From NCBI RefSeq assembly GCF_003171675.1, contig NZ_QFZQ01000017.1, positions 1 through 38,843 of the forward strand: a DNA stretch of 38,843 nt, in the 5' to 3' direction. A program made the position numbers and the translations under genes. The notes beneath the pieces are model-generated. The model was given only the letters and a program-made list of their open reading frames with translations. It was not told the DNA's origin and searched no databases. Origin of the DNA: Reichenbachiella versicolor (lineage in GTDB: Bacteria; Bacteroidota; Bacteroidia; Cytophagales; Cyclobacteriaceae). Numbering within the stretch: the stretch's first letter is position 1; the number at the start of each line of letters is the position of its first letter. Positions 18,423-26,632 of this stretch are shown piece after piece.

Positions 18423-19743
18423 AAATATATATAACGAATTGAGTCTAATGCGTAATTATTTGGTTTTGCTTCTGACAGTAATTGGCTGGGCAGAAGCTTA
18501 TGGTCAACAGAATGTAGTCAGTTTAGAAGAAAGTAAGAAAGCTGCGTTACAATATAGCTTTGATATCAAAAGTGGTAAATACAATGAAGATTTGGCAGAG
18601 AGTGCTAAAAGAGAGGCTTTAGCTTCCTATTTACCTAATATCAATGCCTACGGTACTGGAGTATATGGTTTTGAAGATCTAATTCCTGCAGGCTTGACCG
18701 GAGGTATTGGTATTGACAATATGTATTTTGCTGGTGTACAATTAACATTAGGAGTATATCAAGGAGGTGCTAGGCGCTCAAGCAATGAGTTGGTCCAATT
18801 GCAATGGGATGTAAGTCAAATAAGATCTCAGCAAGCGGAAGATTCCGTAATCTTGCTTACAGAACAGAAATACTGGCAGTTGGTTCGAATACAAGAACAA
18901 CAGAAAGTATTAGAAGCCAATCATCAATATTTAAAAGGGCTTCTTAAACTACAGAATGACTTATTAGCATCAGGGTTGATTGCCAAGAATGATTTATACA
19001 CGGTCAAGGTAGAGGTGAACAATCTTCTGCTCCAAAAGAGTAAATTAAAGAACCTCCAGAATATTGCTATTCTTGATTTTGCATTATTTACCGGTATAGA
19101 ATACGATACAGCAATGGTGGTAGGGGATAGTTTTGAGCTATCTACATTACCCGTAGATCAATTTTCTCAGCCAGATTTGGCATTGACAGGAAATAGTAAC
19201 TACCAGTTATTGCAAAAGTCAATCGAAGCTTCAACTCTTCAAACTAAACTTGAAAAAAGTAAAAGATTGCCTTCTGTAGCTGTCGGTCTTAATGGAATGG
19301 GATACGGAGTATTTGACGGACCGTTGGATAGTGAGTTTGTTCCTTTTGCTTTTGGTACTGTCAATATACCAATCTCTGCATGGTGGGGGAGAGATCGAGA
19401 AAAAATCAAACAACGATCGATCAGAGAACGGATGGCTGTAAACAATCTTGAAAAAGTAGAGACACAGTTAAAACTAGGAATCATGTCGAGTTGGTATAAC
19501 CTCAAGGATAGCCGTGAAAAAATACTAACTGCTCAAAAAACTTGGGAATTAGCAAAAGAAAATTTGAAAGTAAGCCGAGACAGCTATGAAAGTGGTTTGG
19601 TTGACCTTACCGATTTACTCAATGCCCAACGTATGAAAAGTCAGGCAGAAACAGAGCTAGTAAGTTCTTTCTCTGAACACGAGGGAGCAGAGGTTTTATA
19701 CTTATTCAATACTAATCAGATTGTAATTCCTAATATGGATTAG
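18412..19743 (+). CDS. TolC-family outer-membrane efflux channel
   Basis: Up to 443 residues. A TolC/OEP duplication is seen: the first half includes NINAYGTGVYGFEDL, the helical hairpin QKYWQLVRIQEQQKVLEANHQ (in pieces) and SGLIAKNDLYTVKVEV; the second repeats it with ARESYESGL-like SRDSYESGLVDLTDLLNAQ. The start at 18412 overlaps the pump gene by 11 bases. An alternative ATG at 18448 (MRNYLVLLLTVIGWAEAYGQ) gives a cleaner signal peptide and may be the true start. Confidence 0.93.
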   Translation: MSIKNIYNELSLMRNYLVLLLTVIGWAEAYGQQNVVSLEESKKAALQYSFDIKSGKYNEDLAESAKREALASYLPNINAYGTGVYGFEDLIPAGLTGGIGIDNMYFAGVQLTLGVYQGGARRSSNELVQLQWDVSQIRSQQAEDSVILLTEQKYWQLVRIQEQQKVLEANHQYLKGLLKLQNDLLASGLIAKNDLYTVKVEVNNLLLQKSKLKNLQNIAILDFALFTGIEYDTAMVVGDSFELSTLPVDQFSQPDLALTGNSNYQLLQKSIEASTLQTKLEKSKRLPSVAVGLNGMGYGVFDGPLDSEFVPFAFGTVNIPISAWWGRDREKIKQRSIRERMAVNNLEKVETQLKLGIMSSWYNLKDSREKILTAQKTWELAKENLKVSRDSYESGLVDLTDLLNAQRMKSQAETELVSSFSEHEGAEVLYLFNTNQIVIPNMD

Positions 19744-19749
19744 CGATAA

Positions 19750-20319
19750 ATGGATTGTTGTGAAGAGGAATCAATAACTAGTAACTCAAGACGCAGAGTG
19801 TTGGTTGATTTAGCTTTCGAAGAATTTAGAAAGAATGGCTTTATCAATGTGCGAATGGATGATCTTGCTCGTAAAGCCGGAATATCAAAGAAAACGATAT
19901 ACTGTGAATTTACGAGCAAAGATCAACTCATCAATTTATATATTAAGAATATACATGATGAACTACAGTCTGAGATACTAACAGTTTTTGATTCCTCTTT
20001 ATCAAGCAATGATAGATGGAAATTCTTGGTAAATCGTTATTGTAAATTTTCTCTCAATATATCGGAGACGTTCTATAATGACCTGTTTAAGAAGATAGAT
20101 CATTACAATTTGTTCATGCATCATAGGAATGAGTTTATTAATAATATCATTTCCTATTTTCCAGCCGAATACGCTCATGTGTTATCTGTCTATATGTATG
20201 CTTATGCTACTACTGTATTAAATACCCTTTGTCAAAAGGTTGATGGAATAAATATCAGTCAATTGGAAGATATAATAGTGCCGTTTTACGAGATTGGTTT
20301 TCATTACTTGAAGAGCTAA
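19750..20319 (+). CDS. Second TetR/AcrR family regulator
   Basis: A 189-residue regulator with an N-terminal HTH at about residues 15-62 (LAFEEFRKNGFINVRMDDLARKAGISKKTIYCEFTSK). It starts 6 bases after the TolC stop, on the same strand. The efflux operon is thus framed by two unrelated TetR genes. Its ligand domain is unassigned. It may govern the cyclase or be a second input to the pump. Confidence 0.9.
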   Translation: MDCCEEESITSNSRRRVLVDLAFEEFRKNGFINVRMDDLARKAGISKKTIYCEFTSKDQLINLYIKNIHDELQSEILTVFDSSLSSNDRWKFLVNRYCKFSLNISETFYNDLFKKIDHYNLFMHHRNEFINNIISYFPAEYAHVLSVYMYAYATTVLNTLCQKVDGINISQLEDIIVPFYEIGFHYLKS

Positions 20320-20333
20320 AACTATTGGTTGAA

Positions 20334-21446
20334 ATGTTAAATAGATTAATTGTTCTTCAACAGAGAGTAGTAGAGTTTCTTAAAAAATATCCAAAACAGT
20401 TAGATGCATTAATTCTGATTATTTGGTTCGTAATCGGATCCAATTTTTTCATGTTTTTCAAGGTGGCAGGGTTTAGCCAATCATGTCTTGACTCATGGTA
20501 TAATGATTTAGGGTTTCATTTTGGTTTGCCCACATTAGCAGGTTTATTAATAGGAGGGTGTACTCTTTTTTTTGAGTTTAATTCTTCTAGGTTCATCCAA
20601 TACAGACGTCTAACACAACTTTTTTTAAGGTTAATAATAGGTTCCATAACGGTTACACTTTGTATTTTGATTGTGCATTTTGGAGCCTTAATTTTCATCA
20701 ATGATTTATGTCTTATAGAGGCTACGCTAACCACTCAAAAATTTATAAAAACTGATATATTCTTCTCAATATTTGCCTACCTAATGTTTCTAGGCTTTGT
20801 CTTACAGTTCTTTAGAGAGATGGGTAATAGATTTGGTCACGGTATTATTATCAACTATATGATAGGGACGTATCAACAGCCAACAGTGGTAGAACGAACA
20901 GTTATGTTTATTGATTTAAACCATTCTACTACTATTTCGGAAGAACTTGGACACATAAAGTACAGTAGATTAATTAATAAATGTTTTCACTTGTTGTCTG
21001 AAGTGATGGTTAACTATGATGCAGAAATATATCAATATGTAGGTGATGAAGTAGTATTAACATGGGATAATTCTCGTCTGAAACATAAAAGTAACCCTGT
21101 CAGGCTTTTTTACGCGTTTGAAAAGAAAATCCTTGGTGAAAAAGAGGAGTTTCTTCAAAAGTTTAAAGTCTTACCTACATTTAAAGCGTCAATAAATACT
21201 GGAAGTGTTGTAATGTCTGAAGTCGGGAGCACAGGTCATAAAGAAATAGCCTATCATGGAGATGTACTAAATACCTGCTCTAGACTTCTTGAATTGTCAA
21301 AAAAATATCAACAGCCATTACTATGTACGTCTGATTTTTTTACAGAACTAAATGACGAAAAAGTAATTAGTCAATTATTGGATAAGGTTAGGTTGAGAGG
21401 AAAAAGTGAAGACGTATCAGTTTATGGTTTAAAGCTAAAATATTAG
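20334..21446 (+). CDS. Membrane-bound class III adenylate/guanylate cyclase
   Basis: A 370-residue protein. Four hydrophobic helices (about residues 26-46, 64-82, 97-125, 142-160) precede a class III cyclase catalytic domain (about 182-345). Metal-binding Asp residues are visible in MFIDLNHST (about 194) and YVGDEVVLTW (about 238). The substrate region FKASINTGSVV and the EIAYHGDVLNTCSRL motif with its transition-state Asn and Arg follow. It makes cAMP or cGMP. I start at the ATG at 20334, not the TTG at 20325. It lies 14 bases after the TetR gene and is probably the last gene of the efflux transcript. Confidence 0.9.
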   Translation: MLNRLIVLQQRVVEFLKKYPKQLDALILIIWFVIGSNFFMFFKVAGFSQSCLDSWYNDLGFHFGLPTLAGLLIGGCTLFFEFNSSRFIQYRRLTQLFLRLIIGSITVTLCILIVHFGALIFINDLCLIEATLTTQKFIKTDIFFSIFAYLMFLGFVLQFFREMGNRFGHGIIINYMIGTYQQPTVVERTVMFIDLNHSTTISEELGHIKYSRLINKCFHLLSEVMVNYDAEIYQYVGDEVVLTWDNSRLKHKSNPVRLFYAFEKKILGEKEEFLQKFKVLPTFKASINTGSVVMSEVGSTGHKEIAYHGDVLNTCSRLLELSKKYQQPLLCTSDFFTELNDEKVISQLLDKVRLRGKSEDVSVYGLKLKY

Positions 21447-21586
21447 ACAATTTCTGAATTCATGACTGATTAAAAGTTGCTTGGTTGTTCAACTGAAAGA
21501 ATTACTATCCATTAGAGTCTGCTTAAAAGTCCAAAGGGTAAATCAAAATGTTAAAAATTTAATGATGTGTAATGTTCGTATTTAAA

Positions 21587-23938
21587 TCAATGAAGGTTAC
21601 CAATTTTTACAGAGAAAAATACTGAACGAGGAGCTGCTGGCCCGTAGATGAAATCAGAATCTCTTTCAGCTCCAGAATCAAATTCTGATTGATAGCTGTT
21701 GAAGATATTGCGAAAACCGCTGCTTAACTCGATATGAAAGTCTTTAGATAAGTCAAAATGATAACTAACTTTAACATTCATGTCAAGAAACGAATCAGCA
21801 TCTAGAAGGTCTGGAGATCCATTGGCACCTACGACTCTCGGTACAACCATTGAGCCAGTGTAAGTTCCTGTTAGGTCAATCTTAAAGTCTCTAGTGATAT
21901 TGTAGAAAGATGTAAAATAACCGTACAGGTTAGGATTTCTAACGAACTTATCTACTACTACAGCTTCTCCTCCAGTATCTTCGGGAGCGAAAATTTCTTG
22001 TGGTTCATCAAACTTTGTCTGCTGAGCAGTACCGCCAATTTGGAAAGAAAATTTACCAGAAGGAGAATAACCCGCTTCCAAATTCACACCAGTTACTGTG
22101 GCTCCTGTTCCATTAATCACTTCCTCTAAAATGATATCTCCTATATCTCCTCGACTTACTTGAGTAAATGGATCATGTAATTTGGTATAGAAACCTTCCA
22201 CTAAGAGGCTGATTTGTGATATCCCGGTACTTCTACTATAGTTCAATGACCCCGTAAAAGCATCTGAAGTCTCCTTGTCCAAATCATCTGATAAAAGGAC
22301 AAATACTTGATCGCCACCTGCAGAAGAAATATGAAGATCCTCATTAAATGCTTGTGGCGCACGGAAACCTCTTGCATATCCACCTCTAAATTGAAGATGA
22401 CTATTGATTTGGTATAATAATGTCGCACGTGGACTGAATACACTTACCGTTACATTGGCAGTGCGTTGTTCATCTAAAACAGCATATTTTCCATTAATAC
22501 TTGAGATGTCATATCTACTTCCAAGTAGGGCTGTAAATTTTGAAATAGGCTTCCATTCGTATTGCGCAAAAAAACCTGTTGTATTTACCTTCTGATCAAC
22601 TAATCTATTATATCCAGCTATTTCATCTTGAGTTTGATAATACTGGTTCTCAACTCCAAGTGTTAGCACATCACTGCTATTTAAATAACGATTATACTGA
22701 GTGCCTGTGACGAATGATACATCTTCAGTCAAACCATATGAATTGATGGCCAATGCACTATCTGCTGCAGATCTACCTCCTCCAAGTCCACCATAGTAAC
22801 TATCTCGTTTTGTGTTTTGAGAGGACGCATATACAGAGAACTTATTTCTATTATCGCTTGACCATTGTTCATAGTTGATTCCACCAAAGAAAGTATTATG
22901 ATCAAGCTCTTCGGTAATATCTGTAAAATGAGGTGCTAATTCGAGATGGTTACCGCCTCTTCTATATTCCTCTAAAGCACTGAAGTCTAGAGTAACTTTA
23001 CTACGCTCATTAGGCTTGAAAAATGCTTTTGTACCCAAAACGGTATTTTCCAATTTAACAAGCTCTGTAAATCCATCACCGTTCGCATCATAGCTATCTC
23101 TTTTTCGACTCATTCCATAAAGAGTCACGCCACTAGTTAGTGATTCATTGACTATGGAACCACTAAAATTATAAGTTTGATCCAAGGCCTCATTGTCAAT
23201 CAAAGCAGTGTTAGAACGAATCTCCCAAGTGTTCTCCAATGGGTCTTGAGTGATTATATTAATAGTTCCCGCGATTGCATTAGAACCATAGAGAGCAGAA
23301 CCTCCGCTGCGAACCACCTCAATACGTTCTATTATGTTTGTAGGGATTTGATCTAATCCATAGACACTGTTTAAGGCACTAAAAATAGGGCGGCTATTGA
23401 TTAGAATTTGCGAATAAGCACCTTCCAAACCATTAAGCCTGACCTGAGTAAATCCACAGTTTTGACAATTGGTTTCTACACGTACACCAGGTTGAAAATT
23501 TAGACCTTCTGAGATAGCAATAGATTGTGTGGCGTTGAATAGCTTATCGCTAATTACTCCCACAACCACGGGTGCGTTAGATCTATCTTGTTCGTAACGA
23601 GTACCTGATACCACTACGGTTTCTAAATTCAGAAGATCTTCGACCAATTCTATTTTGAAATTATTCGACATGGTAGGCTTTACTTCTATGCTTTTGCTAT
23701 ATGATCGAAATCCAACGGCAGTTACCACCAAACGATAAGAACCTAATGGTACATTTTGAATTTCGAAATTACCTTCAGCGTCAGTTGTTGTTCCATACTT
23801 AGTTCCTTCAAGACCAACAGTAGCATAAGCCAAAGCCTCCCCAGAAGACTCTACATGACCTGATAAGGTCGTGTTTTGACTAAATACTTGTGTGCTAAAA
23901 ATAGTGATATAAAAGAAAATCAAAGGAAGTTGTTTCAT
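21587..23938 (-). CDS. TonB-dependent outer-membrane receptor
   Basis: 783 residues from the ATG at 23938, which gives the signal peptide MKQLPLIFFYITIFSTQVFS. The 15 bases before it are unlikely to be translated. A CarboxypepD_reg-like domain (about 22-100) comes first. A plug domain (about 107-230) ends in VRSGGSALYGSNAIAGTINI, and a 22-strand barrel ends in the aromatic-poor tail FFSVKIGNLH. The plug holds a CxxC pair (NCQNCGF, about residues 158-161). It is divergent from a DtxR/MntR-type regulator, which suggests metal (iron or manganese) or metal-chelate uptake. Substrate is unknown. Confidence 0.93.
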   Translation of the reverse strand: MKQLPLIFFYITIFSTQVFSQNTTLSGHVESSGEALAYATVGLEGTKYGTTTDAEGNFEIQNVPLGSYRLVVTAVGFRSYSKSIEVKPTMSNNFKIELVEDLLNLETVVVSGTRYEQDRSNAPVVVGVISDKLFNATQSIAISEGLNFQPGVRVETNCQNCGFTQVRLNGLEGAYSQILINSRPIFSALNSVYGLDQIPTNIIERIEVVRSGGSALYGSNAIAGTINIITQDPLENTWEIRSNTALIDNEALDQTYNFSGSIVNESLTSGVTLYGMSRKRDSYDANGDGFTELVKLENTVLGTKAFFKPNERSKVTLDFSALEEYRRGGNHLELAPHFTDITEELDHNTFFGGINYEQWSSDNRNKFSVYASSQNTKRDSYYGGLGGGRSAADSALAINSYGLTEDVSFVTGTQYNRYLNSSDVLTLGVENQYYQTQDEIAGYNRLVDQKVNTTGFFAQYEWKPISKFTALLGSRYDISSINGKYAVLDEQRTANVTVSVFSPRATLLYQINSHLQFRGGYARGFRAPQAFNEDLHISSAGGDQVFVLLSDDLDKETSDAFTGSLNYSRSTGISQISLLVEGFYTKLHDPFTQVSRGDIGDIILEEVINGTGATVTGVNLEAGYSPSGKFSFQIGGTAQQTKFDEPQEIFAPEDTGGEAVVVDKFVRNPNLYGYFTSFYNITRDFKIDLTGTYTGSMVVPRVVGANGSPDLLDADSFLDMNVKVSYHFDLSKDFHIELSSGFRNIFNSYQSEFDSGAERDSDFIYGPAAPRSVFFSVKIGNLH

Positions 23939-24002
23939 ACAAGTTGATGTCATACTACTTTTTAGTGGGCTTATAATTTTTTTAGAAGTGCAAAACTAAT
24001 AA

Positions 24003-24048
24003 GTTAGATTGATCTAACAATGTTTGTCATTAGATAATTATATCTTTG
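24003..24048 (+). promoter_or_regulatory. DtxR/MntR operator candidate and -7 box
   Basis: A perfect 16-base palindrome GTTAGAT-TG-ATCTAAC lies at 24003-24018, similar in size and TTAG/CTAA flanks to DtxR/MntR boxes. A TATCTTTG box (exact TAnnTTTG) at 24041-24048 is 18 bases before the regulator's ATG. A second, weaker dyad AGATA-atta-TATCT overlaps this box. The site sits between the divergent receptor and regulator genes and could control both. Confidence 0.6.
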
Positions 24049-24066
24049 CTTTCAAGAGATCTATTA

Positions 24067-24723
24067 ATGGCAACAATCACTGAAGAGAACTATTTAAAGG
24101 CTATATTTCATCTTTCTCAAAAAACTGATCAGGTGAGCATATCTGATCTAAGTAAGTCTTTGGAAGTCAGTAAACCTACAGTCAATAGTATGGTCAAAAA
24201 CTTGAAAGCTCATGGGTATATTTCCTATGAGAAGTATAAGCCCATTGCGTTAACTAAAGTTGGTTTAAAGGTTGCAGCTCTAATCCTTCGTAAACATAGA
24301 CTTACTGAGATGTATCTCGTAGAGAAAATGGGGTTTGGCTGGGAAGAGGTGCATGAAATAGCTGAACAAGTAGAACATATTGAGTCTCCAGCTTTTTTTG
24401 ATAGAATGGATGAATTAATGGGATATCCTACCGTAGACCCTCATGGTTCGCCAATACCAGATAAAAAGGGAGAGTTTCTTAGTCAGAATAAAAAGAAGCT
24501 TAATGATTGTGGTATCGGATCTGAAGTAATTATTACCGCTCTTAGGATGTCTTCTAAAGGGCTTTTGGAATTTCTAGACAGTAGAGGGATAGCACTAGGC
24601 TCTCGATTGAAAATACTTTCTAAATCGACGTTTGATAATAGTGTTATGATATCTTATGAAGGTAAAAAGGAGTCATTGAGTGATAAAGTAAGTGAACGAT
24701 TATTAGTAGAAGAAGTATCATGA
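24067..24723 (+). CDS. DtxR/MntR-family metal-dependent regulator
   Basis: 218 residues from the ATG at 24067. The upstream TTG at 24046 lies inside the promoter. A winged HTH (about 1-65: TEENYLKAIFHLSQ, VSISDLSKSLEVSKPTVNSM) is followed by the metal-binding dimerisation domain (RKHRLTEMYLVEKMGFGWEEVHEIAEQVEHIES, with the Glu/His ligands) and a C-terminal FeoA/SH3-like domain. In this family metal-loaded protein represses uptake genes. The divergent TonB receptor is the obvious target. Confidence 0.93.
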   Translation: MATITEENYLKAIFHLSQKTDQVSISDLSKSLEVSKPTVNSMVKNLKAHGYISYEKYKPIALTKVGLKVAALILRKHRLTEMYLVEKMGFGWEEVHEIAEQVEHIESPAFFDRMDELMGYPTVDPHGSPIPDKKGEFLSQNKKKLNDCGIGSEVIITALRMSSKGLLEFLDSRGIALGSRLKILSKSTFDNSVMISYEGKKESLSDKVSERLLVEEVS

Positions 24724-24869
24724 TTTTTGATACTTAGAGAGGCTTATCATTCTAATTATCTAATGCTGACCAAACTTTTCTTAAAAAAATCTTCATGACT
24801 TGTCCTATTTGTGAGATCTTGATCATTAAGGAAATGAAAATCATATTTCATAACTTAAAACAAAAAAAC

Positions 24870-25229
24870 ATGAAAGATTTTATGATGCTGTTCTATAGTG
24901 AACCAAATCCAAATATGGAACCAACTCCTGAGGAAATTGAAGCTGAAATTAAACTATGGATGGATTGGATAGGAGGTATTGGTGCAAAAGGTAAACTCAA
25001 GCATGCCGGAGAGGCTTTAGGGTTTGAAGGCAAAACTGTGCATTCAGATGGCTCTATCACCGATGGGCCATATACTGAAGCAAAGGAAATTGTAGGTGGT
25101 TTTATAATAGTAACGGCAGATAATTTAGAAGAAGCAGTTGCATTGACTAAAGGATGTCCTGTTTTATCTATTGGAGGAAAAGCAGAGGTCAGAGAAATAA
25201 TGCCTACAGGAGATATTCCAAATGACTGA
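24870..25229 (+). CDS. DGPF/YCII-family protein, partner of ECF sigma
   Basis: 119 residues from MKDFMMLFYSEP (24870). The frame opens further upstream, but the family begins here. It is a YCII-like fold with the DGPF-type motif, here DGPYTEAKEIVGGF. Proteins of this kind are the standard neighbours of ECF42 sigma factors. Their role is unclear and they are not classical anti-sigma factors. It overlaps the next gene by 8 bases. Confidence 0.88.
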   Translation: MKDFMMLFYSEPNPNMEPTPEEIEAEIKLWMDWIGGIGAKGKLKHAGEALGFEGKTVHSDGSITDGPYTEAKEIVGGFIIVTADNLEEAVALTKGCPVLSIGGKAEVREIMPTGDIPND

Positions 25230-26451
25230 TCAACAGAAACTTTCTGAGATTTTTAAAACTGAGTACAGCAATTTGGTCGCTGTACTCAGTAATTATTATG
25301 GAATCAGCGACTTACAATACGCTGAGGATATAGTATCAGATACCTTTATGAAAGCCATGAAAGCTTGGTCACATAAAGGAATACCTCAATACCCCAAAGC
25401 GTGGCTCAGAAAAGTGGCTCAAAATCTGTATTTTGAAGACCTTCGTCGAAAGAAAACTTTTGAAGATAAAATCAGCAAAGAAATACATCCTAACAATGAC
25501 TTTTCAGATGCTCCCGAGATCACAGATGAACTAATTGAAGATAGTCAATTAAGAATGATGTTTTTGCTCTGTGATCCCCAGCTAAACCGTGAATCTCAGC
25601 TATGTATTGCACTTCGTTTATTATGTGGTTTTAGTACAGAGGAGATCACGAAAGCACTTCTTTCCAATAAAGAATCCGTTAATAAAAAGTTGTACCGAGC
25701 TAAAAACATACTTCGGGGTCAACTATCTATTGATAGAGAATTAACTCTTAAAGATTTCGAAGAAAGGTTAGATAATGTATTGAGAGTGATATATCTATTA
25801 TTTAACGAAGGTTATTATAGCAGCACAGTAGAAGAAAATATTCGCAACGATTTATGCTGGGAGGCTATGAGGTTAGGAGTATTTTTATCTAAACATCAGC
25901 AGTCTAAAGTTGAATATGTTTATGCGTTAATCGCCTTGATGTGTTTTCATGCTTCAAGACTTAAAGCTAGGCAGTCGGGTGAACGAGGCAATTTGCTTTA
26001 CCATGAACAAGATAAATCACTATGGGATAAGGAGCTTATCAAAAAGGGGCAGCAATATCTCAACTTTGCCTCAAAAGGAAAGCATGTTTCTAAGTACCAC
26101 ATCGAGGCATCTATAGCGTATTGGCACACACAAGAGTGTGAGGAGAAGTGGGAACAAATATTAATGCTCTATAACAAACTTCTGACCATTGAGTATTCTC
26201 CCATAATAGCAATGAACAGATCCTATGCTTTAGCAAAAGCTTATTCCCCTGATAGAGCTATTGAAGCTGCCTTTGATTTAGATCTCAAGGAGAATGTTCA
26301 TTATTACTGTCTCATGGCAGAACTTTATCGAATGAATCAGGATACAGATCAAGAGATCTTTAACCTAAACAAAGCTTTGAGGCTTGTGAAAAAGGAAAAC
26401 GAAAAAAAGCTAATCGAAGGAAAATTAGAAAGTGTCTTGAAAGGAGATTAA
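25222..26451 (+). CDS. ECF42-like RNA polymerase sigma factor
   Basis: A 409-residue sigma factor. Region 2 is at about residues 10-75 (YAEDIVSDTFMKAMKAW, PKAWLRKVAQNLYFEDLRRKK in pieces). Region 4 is at about 120-175 (LRLLCGFSTEEITKALLSNKESVNKKLYRAK). A long C-terminal extension (about 190-405) has TPR-like helices ending MAELYRMNQDTDQEIFNLNKAL. This extension plus the adjacent DGPF protein identify the ECF42 group, where the extension regulates activity. The targets are unknown. Confidence 0.92.
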   Translation: MTDQQKLSEIFKTEYSNLVAVLSNYYGISDLQYAEDIVSDTFMKAMKAWSHKGIPQYPKAWLRKVAQNLYFEDLRRKKTFEDKISKEIHPNNDFSDAPEITDELIEDSQLRMMFLLCDPQLNRESQLCIALRLLCGFSTEEITKALLSNKESVNKKLYRAKNILRGQLSIDRELTLKDFEERLDNVLRVIYLLFNEGYYSSTVEENIRNDLCWEAMRLGVFLSKHQQSKVEYVYALIALMCFHASRLKARQSGERGNLLYHEQDKSLWDKELIKKGQQYLNFASKGKHVSKYHIEASIAYWHTQECEEKWEQILMLYNKLLTIEYSPIIAMNRSYALAKAYSPDRAIEAAFDLDLKENVHYYCLMAELYRMNQDTDQEIFNLNKALRLVKKENEKKLIEGKLESVLKGD

Positions 26452-26532
26452 CGTTTAAGATAAAAATTTAAACTTCTTCGCCTAACTGTAACAAAGATTC
26501 TTTTCAAAGATGAATCCATTGGTTGAATTAAT

Positions 26533-26594
26533 TTCTACTCTAATTATTATTGGCATGTCTCATTAAGAATAATAATAATTATATTAATGTAGAA
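26533..26594. repeat. Imperfect inverted repeat upstream of the copper-oxidase gene
   Basis: TTCTAC at 26533-26538 pairs with GTAGAA at 26589-26594, and inside lies AATTATTATT (from 26542) pairing with AATAATAATT, with unpaired bases between. A small hairpin TTAGC-tttt-GCTAA follows at 26595-26608. It could be a regulatory dyad or an RNA hairpin in the 5' leader of the next gene. No T-tract follows, so it is not a normal terminator. Confidence 0.5.
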
Positions 26595-26632
26595 TTAGCT
26601 TTTGCTAACCAACTTAGACTTACCATTCAACC

